In this document: one piece after another, positions 54,188-62,883 of the stretch
Numbering within the stretch: position 1 is the first letter of the stretch
Layout: every line of letters begins with the position of its first letter
Source: DASPJQ01 sp035299065
GTDB lineage: Bacteria > Bacteroidota > Bacteroidia > Flavobacteriales_D > UBA2798
Assembly (NCBI GenBank): GCA_035299065.1
Contig: DATGXI010000095.1
Location: forward strand, 1-64,000
DNA: 64,000 nucleotides
Direction: 5' to 3'
Position numbers and translations under genes: made by a program
The notes under the pieces: generated by a model
What the model was told of the DNA's origin: nothing
The model's input: the letters and a program-made list of their open reading frames with translations, nothing else
The model's database searches: none

Positions 54188-54691
54188 TTACTTGTCAAAT
54201 TGAATGGAGGATGAAACCAGCTTAACCATATCCCAACCCGCATTTTTTTCACCTGTTTCACACCTATTTTGAATAAAATACTCACGGTTATTTTTTTGCA
54301 AATAAACAAGTGTCTGACACATTTTTTTATTCGCTTTTTTGTCCTCGTAAAATCCGTTACCCATCCAGGCGTCAACTCCATCAATTTTAAGGCCTTCTTG
54401 TTTTTCAGGCGCACATCCACTCATAGCGAACCATTTTCCCCAGGTTTGCTTCAGCGGTTCATCTGAATTTTCCTGATCAATATCCATGGCATGACCAAAT
54501 ATTTCAACAGAAAGTTTTTCGTCTCTTATTGTGTAATTATTATTGAAACCTGAATGATCGGTTTTCCAATTGGATTTTAAACAAAGTTCGATTTCAAGTC
54601 TATTTTCATGTTCGGTTTTTTCACAGGTTTTTTCTTCAGAACACGAAAAAAAAAGAACCGAAATAGTTGCTATAATTAATAATAATTTCAC
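54188..54691 (-). CDS. Small Cys-containing lipoprotein of unknown function
   Basis: The 167-residue product has lipobox LFFSC (Cys about residue 17), followed by several further Cys (KTCEK, ELCLK, SGCAPEK, KMCQT, NRCETG) that could form disulfides. No family is recognised. It is convergent with dut and lies 20 bp downstream of the next minus-strand gene, so both may share a transcript. Confidence 0.7.
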   Translation of the reverse strand: MKLLLIIATISVLFFSCSEEKTCEKTEHENRLEIELCLKSNWKTDHSGFNNNYTIRDEKLSVEIFGHAMDIDQENSDEPLKQTWGKWFAMSGCAPEKQEGLKIDGVDAWMGNGFYEDKKANKKMCQTLVYLQKNNREYFIQNRCETGEKNAGWDMVKLVSSSIQFDK

Positions 54692-54711
54692 CTGCGTATG
54701 ATTTTTAGCGT

Positions 54712-55095
54712 TTAATTCTCAATCATCATCTTTTTCATTACCTGCTGCGATTCGCCCTTCAGGCGGTAAAAATACGTTCCGTTTGGTAAACCTGCTGAGT
54801 CAAAACGGTATGTGTGTGCACCTTCTGCCAATTCTCCCTGAAAAATAATTTTAACAGTCTCAAATCCCTCGTTGCATATTTCCAATGTTACTGACTGTGC
54901 TTCCACCAGTTCAAAATGGAATAACAACTCGCCACGGTTTACATTGTTTTCAAGGCTGTGCAATACCACCCGTGGAATATATACCTGCGTTTTGCGAACC
55001 GAGCTCACGAAATATTTGTAGGATTGATAGGCAAGAAATAATCCCACGGTAATTCCAAGGGATATGAATAATACGGTATAAAAAGGCCACGTCAT
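54712..55095 (-). CDS. Small membrane-anchored protein with a FlgD/T9SS-tail-like domain
   Basis: The 127-residue product has an N-terminal membrane helix (VLFISLGITVGLFLAYQSY) and a C-terminal 75-residue beta-sandwich ending AGLPNGTYFYRLKGESQQVM followed by KKMMIEN. That ending is the signature of Por/T9SS type A tails and FlgD-Ig-like domains (LPNGTY-Y-L). A tail domain on an inner-membrane anchor rather than on a large secreted protein is odd. It may be an independent FlgD-like module. Confidence 0.7.
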   Translation of the reverse strand: MTWPFYTVLFISLGITVGLFLAYQSYKYFVSSVRKTQVYIPRVVLHSLENNVNRGELLFHFELVEAQSVTLEICNEGFETVKIIFQGELAEGAHTYRFDSAGLPNGTYFYRLKGESQQVMKKMMIEN

Positions 55096-55270
55096 TTGAG
55101 GCCGCTAATGTATGGTAAAAAACAACGGTACCAAGGTGAATACCCGGGAGTATACTGAATATACAGATGAAATATATTGGTTATTAGCGATTTATCTTGC
55201 TGAAAATTCATGAAATTCGTGAAATCCGTGGCCGAAAAAAAACGTAATTTTAGTGTTCAAATTTACGCGT

Positions 55271-56959
55271 ATGTCAGAAGAAGGCCGCCAGATAATATTT
55301 TCAATGACCCATGTGAGCAAGGTTACTCCCACGGGCAAACAAATCATTAAAGACATTTACCTCTCGTTTTTCTATGGTGCCAAAATTGGTATCATAGGTA
55401 TGAACGGTTCGGGTAAATCAACCTTGCTAAAAATTATTGCTGGTGAAGACAAGTCTTACCAGGGCGATGTAGTGTGGTCACCCGGGTATACTGTTGGGTG
55501 GTTGCCACAGGAGCCGGTGCTTGACGCAACAAAAACCGTTATGGAAATTGTGCGTGAGGGCGCTGCTGAAACCGTAAAACTATTGAACGAATACGAAGAG
55601 ATCAACAATAAATTTGGCGAGTCAGAATATTTGGACAATCCTGATAAAATGGAAAAACTAATGGCACGTCAGGCCGAAGTTCAGGATAAACTGGATGCGT
55701 GTGATGCATGGAATTTAGATAACCGTTTGGAGCGCGCCATGGATGCACTGCGTTGCCCTGATGGCGATGCGGTAATTGAACATTTGTCGGGTGGTGAACG
55801 CAGGCGTGTTGCATTGTGCCGCCTGTTGCTTCAGGAACCTGATGTATTGTTGCTGGATGAGCCAACGAATCACTTAGATGCTGAAAGCGTTGACTGGTTG
55901 GAGCAACATTTACAAAATTATAAAGGCACTGTTATTGGCATTACGCATGACCGTTATTTCTTAGACAATGTTGCAGGATGGATTTTGGAATTGGATGGTG
56001 GAAAAGGTATTCCGTGGAAAGGGAATTACAGTGAGTGGCTGGACCAAAAAGCCAAGAAAATGGCCATTGCTGAAAAAACGGAAAGCAAGCGCAAAAAAAT
56101 TATGGAGCGCGAGTTGGAGTGGACACGCATGGGCGTTAAAGGTCGCGGTGTAAAATCAAAAGCACGTTTGGCCAATTATGAAAAAATGCTCAGCGAAGAC
56201 AGGAACGAAAAAGAAGAAAAACTGGAAATGTATATTCCGCCAGGACCACGTTTGGGTAATGAAGTTATTGAAGCCATTGGTGTATCAAAAGCATTTGGCG
56301 ATAAATTGTTGTACGATGATTTGAACTTTAAATTACCTCCTGCAGGTATAGTAGGTATTATTGGTCCCAACGGTGCCGGTAAAACAACCATATTTAAAAT
56401 GATCATGGGCGAAATTCAACCTGATGCCGGCACATTTAAAGTTGGTGAAACCGTAAAGTTGGGTTACGTTGACCAAAATCACAAAGAACTGGATCCAAAT
56501 AAAACCGTTTACGATGTTATTTCTGGCGGAAATGAGGTGATGGAGTTTGCCGGTAAAACCATGGTGAGCCGCGCATATGTTTCACGCTTTAATTTTAGCG
56601 GTAACGACCAGAGCAAAAAAGTAGGTGTATTGTCAGGTGGTGAACGTAACCGTTTGCATTTGGCCATGGCCTTGAAAAGTGAAGCAAACGTGTTGTTGCT
56701 GGATGAGCCTACCAATGATTTGGATGTGAATACCATTCGTGCCCTCGAAGAAGGTTTGGAAAACTTTGCAGGCTGTGCAGTAATTATTTCCCATGACAGG
56801 TGGTTTTTAGACCGTGTGTGTACGCACATTTTAGCGTTTGAAGGTGACAGTGTTGTTTACCCGTTTGAAGGAAGTTATAGCGAGTACGAAGAGAATAAGA
56901 AAAAACGTTTGGGCGATGTTGAGCCGAAGAGGATTCGTTATAAGAAATTAGTTAAGTAG
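55271..56959 (+). CDS. ettA: Energy-dependent translational throttle protein EttA (ABC-F)
   Basis: This 562-residue ABC-F protein starts at ATG 55271; an in-frame GTG 18 bp upstream is less likely. It has two ABC cassettes: GMNGSGKST, LSGGERRRVALCR and LLLDEPTNHLD, then GPNGAGKTT, LSGGERNRLHLAM and LLLDEPTNDLD. Between them is the PtIM linker (ERELEWTRMGVKGRGVKSKA), and the Arm insertion (about residues 95-160) marks EttA. It binds the ribosomal E site and gates the first elongation step according to the ATP/ADP ratio. A terminator follows. Confidence 0.96.
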   Translation: MSEEGRQIIFSMTHVSKVTPTGKQIIKDIYLSFFYGAKIGIIGMNGSGKSTLLKIIAGEDKSYQGDVVWSPGYTVGWLPQEPVLDATKTVMEIVREGAAETVKLLNEYEEINNKFGESEYLDNPDKMEKLMARQAEVQDKLDACDAWNLDNRLERAMDALRCPDGDAVIEHLSGGERRRVALCRLLLQEPDVLLLDEPTNHLDAESVDWLEQHLQNYKGTVIGITHDRYFLDNVAGWILELDGGKGIPWKGNYSEWLDQKAKKMAIAEKTESKRKKIMERELEWTRMGVKGRGVKSKARLANYEKMLSEDRNEKEEKLEMYIPPGPRLGNEVIEAIGVSKAFGDKLLYDDLNFKLPPAGIVGIIGPNGAGKTTIFKMIMGEIQPDAGTFKVGETVKLGYVDQNHKELDPNKTVYDVISGGNEVMEFAGKTMVSRAYVSRFNFSGNDQSKKVGVLSGGERNRLHLAMALKSEANVLLLDEPTNDLDVNTIRALEEGLENFAGCAVIISHDRWFLDRVCTHILAFEGDSVVYPFEGSYSEYEENKKKRLGDVEPKRIRYKKLVK

Positions 56960-57027
56960 TTTACAGTTTGGAAGTTTACAGTTCGTTAGTTTAAAGTTTA
57001 GGGATTTTTTAGTTTATAAAAAATATA
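56960..57027. repeat. Degenerate AGTTTACAGTT direct repeats
   Basis: Between ettA and its terminator the sequence is built from three or four imperfect copies of AGTTTACAGTT(T/C)G. This is low-complexity text often seen between genes in this phylum; no function is proposed. Confidence 0.4.
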
Positions 57028-57030
57028 TAG

Positions 57031-57064
57031 ACGGTTCGCAAAAAAATGTGAACCGTTTTTTTTT
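57031..57064. terminator. Terminator between ettA and the convergent hydrolase gene
   Basis: ACGGTTC / GAACCGT pairs around an A-rich loop and is followed by nine Ts on the plus strand. It clearly ends ettA; with its A-rich loop it may also act on the minus strand. Confidence 0.82.
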
Positions 57065-57082
57065 ACATCACAACCGTTGTCA

Positions 57083-57949
57083 TCAATTTTCATCGCGCTT
57101 ATTGCCGCCTAATTCCTTTACCTGAACAATTTGTTGTGCTATTAAAAAATCAAGCACGTGTTTATTAAATTCGTGCGGCTGCTCCAGGTTCGAAACGTGA
57201 CCTGCATGGTCAATCACACGCAACGTTGACGCTGCAATATTTTTATGTATAAATTCTGATTGGGCAAGTGGCGTTACTTCATCTTCTTTACCACAAATAA
57301 CCAAGGTTGGAATACGTACTTCGCCCAGGCTGGAACATGTTTCAGCACGCTCGGCCAATGCTGCAAGGCCCTGTATAATTATGTCTTGTGTATTTTGAAA
57401 CACAATGCTTCGCAATTGCTCAACCACTTCTTTTTTGTTTTGAAATGAGTCTTTGCTAAAAACCCGTTTGATAAAACCTTCATTGAATTCAGTTAATCCA
57501 CCCGCTTTTATTTCCCCAATTGCTTTAAACCGTTTTTCCTTAGCTTCAGCTGTGTCGGCAATGCAATTGGTATCACATAGAATCAGCGCAGCAAACCTGT
57601 CTTTAAATTTTTTATGTGCGTTGAGTGCAATAAAGCCACCCATTGAAAGGCCACATACAATTGCCTTATCAATGCCCAGCTTATCCATGAAAAGTATTAT
57701 GTCATTGCCGGAAGTATCAATGCTCATGCCATGTTCATGGCGTGTTGATTTTCCAAATCCACTTAAGTCAACCGCAATTGCCCGGCACAATGACTTTAAA
57801 TGCTCCAGTTGCAGGTCCCACATGCTTTTGTCAAAGGGGAAACCGTGCAAAAACAGTATTGGCACCTTGCCTTCACCCACATCGTTATACGAGAGGGTAA
57901 CATCATTTACAGCAATGGTTAAGTTGTGTCCTTTGGGTTGTTTTTCCAT
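57083..57949 (-). CDS. Alpha/beta hydrolase fold protein
   Basis: The 288-residue enzyme has the complete fold and triad: oxyanion FLHGFPFDKSMW, nucleophile Ser in CGLSMGGFIAL, acid Asp in ICGKEDEVTPLAQ and His in DHAGHVSNLEQP. It has no signal peptide, so it acts in the cytosol. The spacing resembles 3-oxoadipate enol-lactonase or peroxidase-type hydrolases, but the substrate is undetermined and no aromatic-degradation genes are nearby. The start at 57949 leaves a 20-residue leader before the first strand. Confidence 0.88.
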   Translation of the reverse strand: MEKQPKGHNLTIAVNDVTLSYNDVGEGKVPILFLHGFPFDKSMWDLQLEHLKSLCRAIAVDLSGFGKSTRHEHGMSIDTSGNDIILFMDKLGIDKAIVCGLSMGGFIALNAHKKFKDRFAALILCDTNCIADTAEAKEKRFKAIGEIKAGGLTEFNEGFIKRVFSKDSFQNKKEVVEQLRSIVFQNTQDIIIQGLAALAERAETCSSLGEVRIPTLVICGKEDEVTPLAQSEFIHKNIAASTLRVIDHAGHVSNLEQPHEFNKHVLDFLIAQQIVQVKELGGNKRDEN

Positions 57950-58153
57950 AATAGGTGTGTGTGATTTTGATTATTTTATTCTACTTTTTTACAGTTGTAA
58001 GCTTAACCATAATATAGTCAGGGCACCTTATACAAATGCTGTAAAGAGTTATACAATTCGCATTTAGTTCTTCCAACCACCAGTTGCCTGCATTTTTATG
58101 TAGTTGATTTACAGTAGTCGAAATCAAATTTGAAAAATAATTCGCCAAAATAA

Positions 58154-58201
58154 TGCGTAGTTAAATGACTTCACATATATTTGTAGCCAAATAGCTACGC
58201 A
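58154..58201. promoter_or_regulatory. Promoter/operator region of the ArsR cluster
   Basis: TATATTTG (58176-58183) fits a -7 box. Just after it GTAGC-CAAATA-GCTAC (58183-58198) is an inverted repeat ending 3 nt before the ATG, and TGCGTAG / CTACGCA (58154-58160, 58195-58201) brackets the whole promoter. This is the layout of an ArsR-family autoregulatory operator (inference). Confidence 0.6.
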
Positions 58202-58522
58202 ATGAACCTTAGACGAGACGTATTCCAGGCCATAGCCGATCCTTCACGAAGGGCCATATTGGTTTTAGTGGCCACACAATCCATGACAGCGGGTGCCATA
58301 GCCGCAAATTTTGACTCGGCCCGGCCCACCATTTCAAAACACCTGCAAATACTAACCGAGTGTGAACTGCTTGGCCAGGAATTTAACGGCAGGGAAATCT
58401 ATTATCATTTAAACCCGCATAAAATGAAAGAAATAGCCGACTTTATTGAACCCTTCCGCAACCTGTGGGACGATCGATTCAATAAACTGGAATCAATTAT
58501 GCAGAAATACAAAAAAAAGTGA
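58202..58522 (+). CDS. ArsR-family winged-helix transcriptional regulator
   Basis: The 106-residue protein has the winged-helix signature DVFQAIADPSRRAILVLV, then ARPTISKHLQILTECELLG and REIYYHLNP. It lacks the Cys metal-binding motif (ELCVCDL) of classic ArsR/SmtB sensors, so it is probably not arsenic-responsive and belongs to the SdpR-like group often coupled to SRPBCC genes. It heads a cluster of five downstream genes on the same strand and has palindromes around its own promoter, consistent with autorepression. Confidence 0.92.
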   Translation: MNLRRDVFQAIADPSRRAILVLVATQSMTAGAIAANFDSARPTISKHLQILTECELLGQEFNGREIYYHLNPHKMKEIADFIEPFRNLWDDRFNKLESIMQKYKKK

Positions 58523-58608
58523 TTATAACGGCAACTTGAACGTGACAATGGAAATCTGTAAACTAACAAACTCGCAACTAACTATCCCAACAATAAACTA
58601 AACATACG

Positions 58609-59076
58609 ATGGAAAGAAAAACAAAAGTACACGCTGAAGAAGGGAAACAGGAAATAATTATAACCCGGGAATTTGATTTGCCTCTTGAATTGCTGTTTAA
58701 AGCATACGAAGAGGCGGAAATTGTGGAGCAATGGATGGGGACAAAAATAATTAAGCTGGAAAATAAAAAACATGGGTGCTATGAATTTGAAACAACAGCA
58801 CCCCAGGGAAATTTTGTAGTGAAAATGAATGGATCAATACATGAATTTGTACCCAACCAAAAAATAACCCGAACATTTGAAATGGAAAATGCACCTATGG
58901 GTGTACAACTTGAATTTCTTGAATTTGAAAAACTCACTGACCAAACAAGCCGGCTCACTATACATTCCGTATTTAAGTCGGTAACACAACGGGACCAATT
59001 ACTTAAAATGCCATTCGAATATGGCTTAAACATGGCGCATGACCGTTTGCAGGACATTCTATCAAAACTAAAATAA
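58609..59076 (+). CDS. SRPBCC / AHSA1-family protein
   Basis: The 155-residue protein has the AHSA1-like pattern: IIITREFDLPLELLFKAYEE, EIVEQWMGTK, MNGSIHEFVPNQKITRTFEM and a C-terminal helix (NMAHDRLQDILSKLK). These proteins have a ligand cavity of unknown specificity. AHSA1-like genes commonly follow SdpR-type ArsR regulators in bacteria, as here, after 86 bp. The next gene starts 5 bp downstream. Confidence 0.9.
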   Translation: MERKTKVHAEEGKQEIIITREFDLPLELLFKAYEEAEIVEQWMGTKIIKLENKKHGCYEFETTAPQGNFVVKMNGSIHEFVPNQKITRTFEMENAPMGVQLEFLEFEKLTDQTSRLTIHSVFKSVTQRDQLLKMPFEYGLNMAHDRLQDILSKLK

Positions 59077-59081
59077 TACAC

Positions 59082-59474
59082 ATGGAAAAAAGAAATAAAA
59101 TCATATACTGGGTTTTTACCTTGTGGCTGTCATTGGGAATGGCCTCAAGTGCCATTGTACAACTACTAAAAATGGATGAAGAAGTAGTAAAGATCAAGCA
59201 ACTTGGTTATCCTGAATATTTTTTACCGTTTTTAGGCATATGCAAATTACTTGGCGTAGCTGTTATACTCATTCCAAAATTTCCCTTAATAAAAGAATGG
59301 GCCTATGCAGGATTCTTTTTTACCATGGCAGGCGCATTCATTTCACACCTTGCATCGGGGCACGCGTTTAGCGATATTTTTCCTTCACTGCTCTTACTTA
59401 TACTTACAGGAATTTCCTGGTATTTCAGGCCATCCGACAGAAAAATTAGTAAATTTGAACTTGCTCATAAATAA
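59082..59474 (+). CDS. DoxX-like integral membrane protein
   Basis: The 130-residue protein has four membrane helices (WVFTLWLSLGMASSAIVQLL, then FLPFLGICKLLGVAVILIP, AYAGFFFTMAGAFISHLASG and LLLLILTGISWYF), the DoxX/DoxD-like four-helix topology with the usual YPEYFLPFLGICKLLG block. DoxX family members are of uncertain function and appear in redox- and stress-related clusters. Spacing to the neighbours is 5 and 3 bp, so it is co-transcribed with the SRPBCC and YdeI-like genes. Confidence 0.88.
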   Translation: MEKRNKIIYWVFTLWLSLGMASSAIVQLLKMDEEVVKIKQLGYPEYFLPFLGICKLLGVAVILIPKFPLIKEWAYAGFFFTMAGAFISHLASGHAFSDIFPSLLLLILTGISWYFRPSDRKISKFELAHK

Positions 59475-59477
59475 ATT

Positions 59478-60074
59478 ATGAAACCAAACCCAAAAGCCGA
59501 TTTCTTTTTCAATAAAGCCAAACAATGGCAGGAAGAATACGAGGAATTAAGAACCATCATTCTTTCGTGCGGATTACCTGAAGAAGTAAAATGGGGCGTG
59601 CCCTGTTATACACATGAACAAAAAAACGTTGTATTGATACATGGGTTCAAAGAATACTGTGCGCTTTTGTTCCATAAAGGTGTTTTATTAAAGGACCCGA
59701 AAAAACTTCTGATCCAGCAAACAGAAAATGTTCAGTCGGCCAGGCAAATGCGTTTTACCAGCCTTAAAGAAATTACTAAATTAAAACCTGCAATTAAAGC
59801 GTATGTGAAAGAAGCTGTTGCAATTGAAGAATCAGGCGAAAAAGTGCCCATGAAAAAAACAGCTGAATTTGCCATGCCTGTTGAATTTAAAAAAGCGCTT
59901 TCGCAGGATAAGGCATTGAAAAAAGCATTTGAGGCGTTGACCCCCGGCAGACAACGAGGGTATCTTTTGTACTTTTCCTCGGCAAAGCAGGCCAAAACGC
60001 GCCAGGAACGCATAGAAAAATATTACGATAAAATCCTTAAAGGAAAAGGAATGGACGATGATTTAAAAAAATAG
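59478..60074 (+). CDS. YdeI-like (DUF1801 plus OmpD-associated) protein
   Basis: This 198-residue cytosolic protein has an N-terminal DUF1801-like domain (EEVKWGVPCYTHEQKNVVLI, KEYCALLFHKGVLL) and a C-terminal YdeI/OmpD-associated helical domain (ALKKAFEALTPGRQRGYLLY, AKTRQERIEKYYDKILKGKG). YdeI proteins have been linked to antimicrobial-peptide and stress resistance in some bacteria, but the biochemical role is unknown. It lies in the middle of the ArsR cluster with 3-bp gaps on both sides. Confidence 0.9.
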   Translation: MKPNPKADFFFNKAKQWQEEYEELRTIILSCGLPEEVKWGVPCYTHEQKNVVLIHGFKEYCALLFHKGVLLKDPKKLLIQQTENVQSARQMRFTSLKEITKLKPAIKAYVKEAVAIEESGEKVPMKKTAEFAMPVEFKKALSQDKALKKAFEALTPGRQRGYLLYFSSAKQAKTRQERIEKYYDKILKGKGMDDDLKK

Positions 60075-60077
60075 TGT

Positions 60078-60644
60078 ATGGCAAAAGCAAAAAAAGAAAT
60101 TTCGGTAAAAGAAAAAGGTGCGTTGCTCGACACCTTAAAAAAACGCTTTGAAAAAAACATGAATCGCCATAAAGGCCTAGATTGGGAAAAAGTGCAGGCT
60201 AAGCTTGAAAAAAATCCGGCAAAGATTTGGTCGCTTTTTCAAATGGAAGAAACCGGTGGCGAACCCGATGTAATTGGTTTTGATAAAAAAACAAATGAAT
60301 TCGTATTTTGCGATTGTTCACCTGAAAGCCCTTCCGGGCGCAGGAGTGTATGTTATGACCACGAGGCACTGGAATCACGAAAGGAACATAAACCAAAAAA
60401 CAGTGCATTGGGAATGGCGGCTGACATGGGCATTGAAATTCTATCGGAAGATGAATACAGGGATTTTCAAAAACTTGGAAAATTTGACGCAAAAACATCC
60501 AGCTGGGTAAAAACACCTAAAAACATAAGGGAGTTGGGCGGTGCCATATTTTGTGATTTACGCTATAATACTGTATTCATGTACCACAACGGTGCCGAAT
60601 CCTACTATGCTGCAAGGGGATTCAGGGGGTTACTGCGTGTTTAA
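60078..60644 (+). CDS. DUF4256-family protein
   Basis: The 188-residue protein has the DUF4256 landmarks RFEKNMNRHKGLDWEKVQAK, EETGGEPDVIGFDKKTNEFV, FCDCSPESPSGRRSVCYDHE and GIEILSEDEYRDFQKLG, with the C-terminal YNTVFMYHNGAESYYAARGF. Function is unknown. Conserved Cys and Asp in the CDCSPESPSGRRSVCYD block suggest a metal or nucleic-acid role, but that is speculation. It lies 3 bp after the YdeI-like gene. Confidence 0.9.
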   Translation: MAKAKKEISVKEKGALLDTLKKRFEKNMNRHKGLDWEKVQAKLEKNPAKIWSLFQMEETGGEPDVIGFDKKTNEFVFCDCSPESPSGRRSVCYDHEALESRKEHKPKNSALGMAADMGIEILSEDEYRDFQKLGKFDAKTSSWVKTPKNIRELGGAIFCDLRYNTVFMYHNGAESYYAARGFRGLLRV

Positions 60645-60668
60645 ATTTTTGCTTAATTTAATGTGTTC

Positions 60669-61238
60669 ATGAAGATTTACCTGGTTAACCAAAAACACAA
60701 ATTCAAAAAACACCTTGACTTTTTGAAGACACAAAAGGTAATGCCTTATGAAAAGCAAAAACTCAGGCAAAAAACAACTACCATTCAAATTGATACCACT
60801 AAATCATTTGACTCCTTAAACCTTGACTTTCTTTTCAACTACCAGATTTTTCCTGAAAACATTATGGCGTTTAAGACGCAATGGGAGGATGAAAATAGAA
60901 AAATGAAAGTTGGCGACACCATTTTGCAACAAGTTTTTATTCCTCCAACAAAAACCGTGTCTCAAAAATTGATTTTTGGTGTACGTATAAGTGAAATAAT
61001 TGACGAACCTTTTCGTAAAGGCTTTAGCTACGAAACACTGGAAGGACATGTGGAAAAAGGAGTTTCGACATTTACCCTTGAAAAATTGAGCGAGCAGATT
61101 ATTTTCAGAATAAATACCTTTTCTACAGGCGGAAATTTCTTTACCCGTTTATTGGGCCCGGTATTTTCAGTACCCTACCAGGCCTTTTGCACAAAAAGGG
61201 CTTTAACAAATGTTAAACGGCAAATAGAAATTTTATAA
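60669..61238 (+). CDS. DUF1990-like protein
   Basis: The 189-residue product starts at ATG 60669, with GTG 60663 as an alternative. The C-terminal half (RKGFSYETLEGHVEKGVSTF, then INTFSTGGNFFTRLLGPVFS) fits the DUF1990 pattern of gF-YgTL-gH-E-Ge plus a late Leu/Gly-rich helix. The function of the family is unknown. It is the last plus-strand gene of the ArsR cluster, 24 bp after DUF4256, and is convergent with the TPR gene with 34 bp between stops. Confidence 0.72.
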   Translation: MKIYLVNQKHKFKKHLDFLKTQKVMPYEKQKLRQKTTTIQIDTTKSFDSLNLDFLFNYQIFPENIMAFKTQWEDENRKMKVGDTILQQVFIPPTKTVSQKLIFGVRISEIIDEPFRKGFSYETLEGHVEKGVSTFTLEKLSEQIIFRINTFSTGGNFFTRLLGPVFSVPYQAFCTKRALTNVKRQIEIL

Positions 61239-61272
61239 GGCGGTCATACACAAAAGGCCATTGAAAAACTAC

Positions 61273-62664
61273 TTAATTCTTCTTTCTTAAATATTTTTCA
61301 ACCTGTTTTACCGAAGGAAGTAATGCCTGTTGGATGCGTTTAGCATAATGTATAGAATCCAAAATTTCTTTTTGCTTTTCTTCCACCAGATGTTTTTGCC
61401 TTTCAATTTCCTTTTTTTGCCGCGATGTGGTTTTAAACCGGTTGAACATAACGATACCGAAAATAAGCGCAAGGCCCAGCCCTCCAAACAACATGTATTG
61501 CTGAATTCGGGTCGCACGTAAATCGGACTTTTGTCTTGCAATTTCGGCATTTTTAATCTGATCCTTTTTAGCGTTTTCAATACTGTCGGCAAGGGTCCTT
61601 TTTTCAAATGCGTGCTGGTATTGCTGTTGAATAACCTGGCGTTGATTTTGCAGGCTTGAGATGCTGTCACGATAAGCAACAAAATCTGTATAGGCGGATA
61701 AAGCCTGCTCAAAATCTCCTTTTTTTTGGTATGACTTGTACAAAACAAAACTGGCATCCTTCAGGTAAATAATCTCATTGTGTTTCATGGCAAGTGCAAT
61801 TGTTTTACGGGCATGAACAATGGCCTCATCGTATTTTTTTTGACGCATGAGTATATTGCCAATATTCACATGGGCCGATGCAACAGCCGCTTCTTCACCC
61901 TGCGTTTCCATGATGCGCAACACTTCATATAATAATTCGAGGGCCTTTTCAAAATTACCCTGGTCGCTATATGCACCCGCCAAAAAACTGGTCGCATAAC
62001 CAAGTTGAAGTGGATTACCCAACCGTTTACGAAGCGCATAGGATTTTGTATAATAAATTAATGCGGTATCAAATTTTTTAGTTAACCGGTAATTACTACC
62101 AATGTTGGCGTACGAATTGGCTATGCCTGCGGAGTCAGCGGTTTCAATACGCATGGCCAATCCTTTTTTCAAAAACTCACTTGCTTTCACAAAATCCTTT
62201 TGGTCTTGTAAAATAATACCAATGTTGTTGTAGCATTTGCCAATGTTTGCTTTATCGTTAAGTTTTTCATAAAGATTAAGAGCTTTGTAATAGTATTTAA
62301 TTCCTTTGCCATAATCACTTTTGTCAACATAAACCACTCCCTGGTTATTGCAGGATGACGCCAATGCCTTGCGAAAAAAAAGCAACTCTTTTTTTGCTAA
62401 TTTTTGCTTTAGATTGGCACTACTAATGCGTTCTATTTTATTGTTTAGTTGCAAATCCATATCGGCATCGCTCAAGTAAATCATATCATCCCACTTAACC
62501 AGGGCATTAATGCGAATACTGTCATGTACCTTTGATTCAGTAATTTTTTTGAGTGAATCAATTACACGGTTATTGCTTTGTTGTGAAAAGGCCGAAAAAG
62601 AAGTGAGATACAAAGCAAACAGGAGGCAAAATGCGGCACAATTTTTATATTCCTTCATGTTCAA
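61273..62664 (-). CDS. TPR sensor protein lacking the usual SpoIIE phosphatase domain
   Basis: The 463-residue product has a signal peptide (FALYLTSFSAFSQ), then about seven TPRs at about 100-350 (KCYNNIGIILQDQKDFVKAS, ANSYANIGSNYRLTKKFDTA, SAHVNIGNILMRQKKYDEAI), a membrane helix near 394-414 (YMLFGGLGLALIFGIVMFN) and a coiled coil. The last 25 residues carry EILDSIHYAKRIQQALLPS, the linker that in many Bacteroidota proteins leads straight into a SpoIIE/PP2C phosphatase. Here the protein stops 11 residues later and no phosphatase follows. It is thus truncated by ancestry, or it acts with a separate phosphatase. Confidence 0.85.
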   Translation of the reverse strand: MNMKEYKNCAAFCLLFALYLTSFSAFSQQSNNRVIDSLKKITESKVHDSIRINALVKWDDMIYLSDADMDLQLNNKIERISSANLKQKLAKKELLFFRKALASSCNNQGVVYVDKSDYGKGIKYYYKALNLYEKLNDKANIGKCYNNIGIILQDQKDFVKASEFLKKGLAMRIETADSAGIANSYANIGSNYRLTKKFDTALIYYTKSYALRKRLGNPLQLGYATSFLAGAYSDQGNFEKALELLYEVLRIMETQGEEAAVASAHVNIGNILMRQKKYDEAIVHARKTIALAMKHNEIIYLKDASFVLYKSYQKKGDFEQALSAYTDFVAYRDSISSLQNQRQVIQQQYQHAFEKRTLADSIENAKKDQIKNAEIARQKSDLRATRIQQYMLFGGLGLALIFGIVMFNRFKTTSRQKKEIERQKHLVEEKQKEILDSIHYAKRIQQALLPSVKQVEKYLRKKN

Positions 62665-62869
62665 ATATAGGAAAATTCATGCCGGACCTAACATAACCGA
62701 CCCTACCTGCCCGAAACATTGGCTAAAGTAATCCCAACATAACCGGGCCCCTTTAAAACCGGTCAAGGTTACTGTGCTAATAAGGCTAGTCAATGGTTTA
62801 GCTTGTTACCCCCCGCATAATATAAGTCAATAAAAAAGTTAATTTTTAAAAAACATACATTTAATTTAA

Positions 62870-62877
62870 TACTTTTG
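62870..62877 (+). promoter_or_regulatory. TACTTTTG -7 box directly before the ATG (leaderless candidate)
   Basis: TACTTTTG ends 6 nt before the ATG at 62884, the same arrangement as at 15503 and 22572. The -33 region is AT-rich without a TTTG. Confidence 0.5.
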
Positions 62878-62883
62878 GTGCTT

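Noticed and set aside
57453..58067. 204-codon plus-strand frame over the alpha/beta hydrolase
   Set aside because: The minus-strand hydrolase has a complete catalytic triad; the opposite frame has no recognisable feature.
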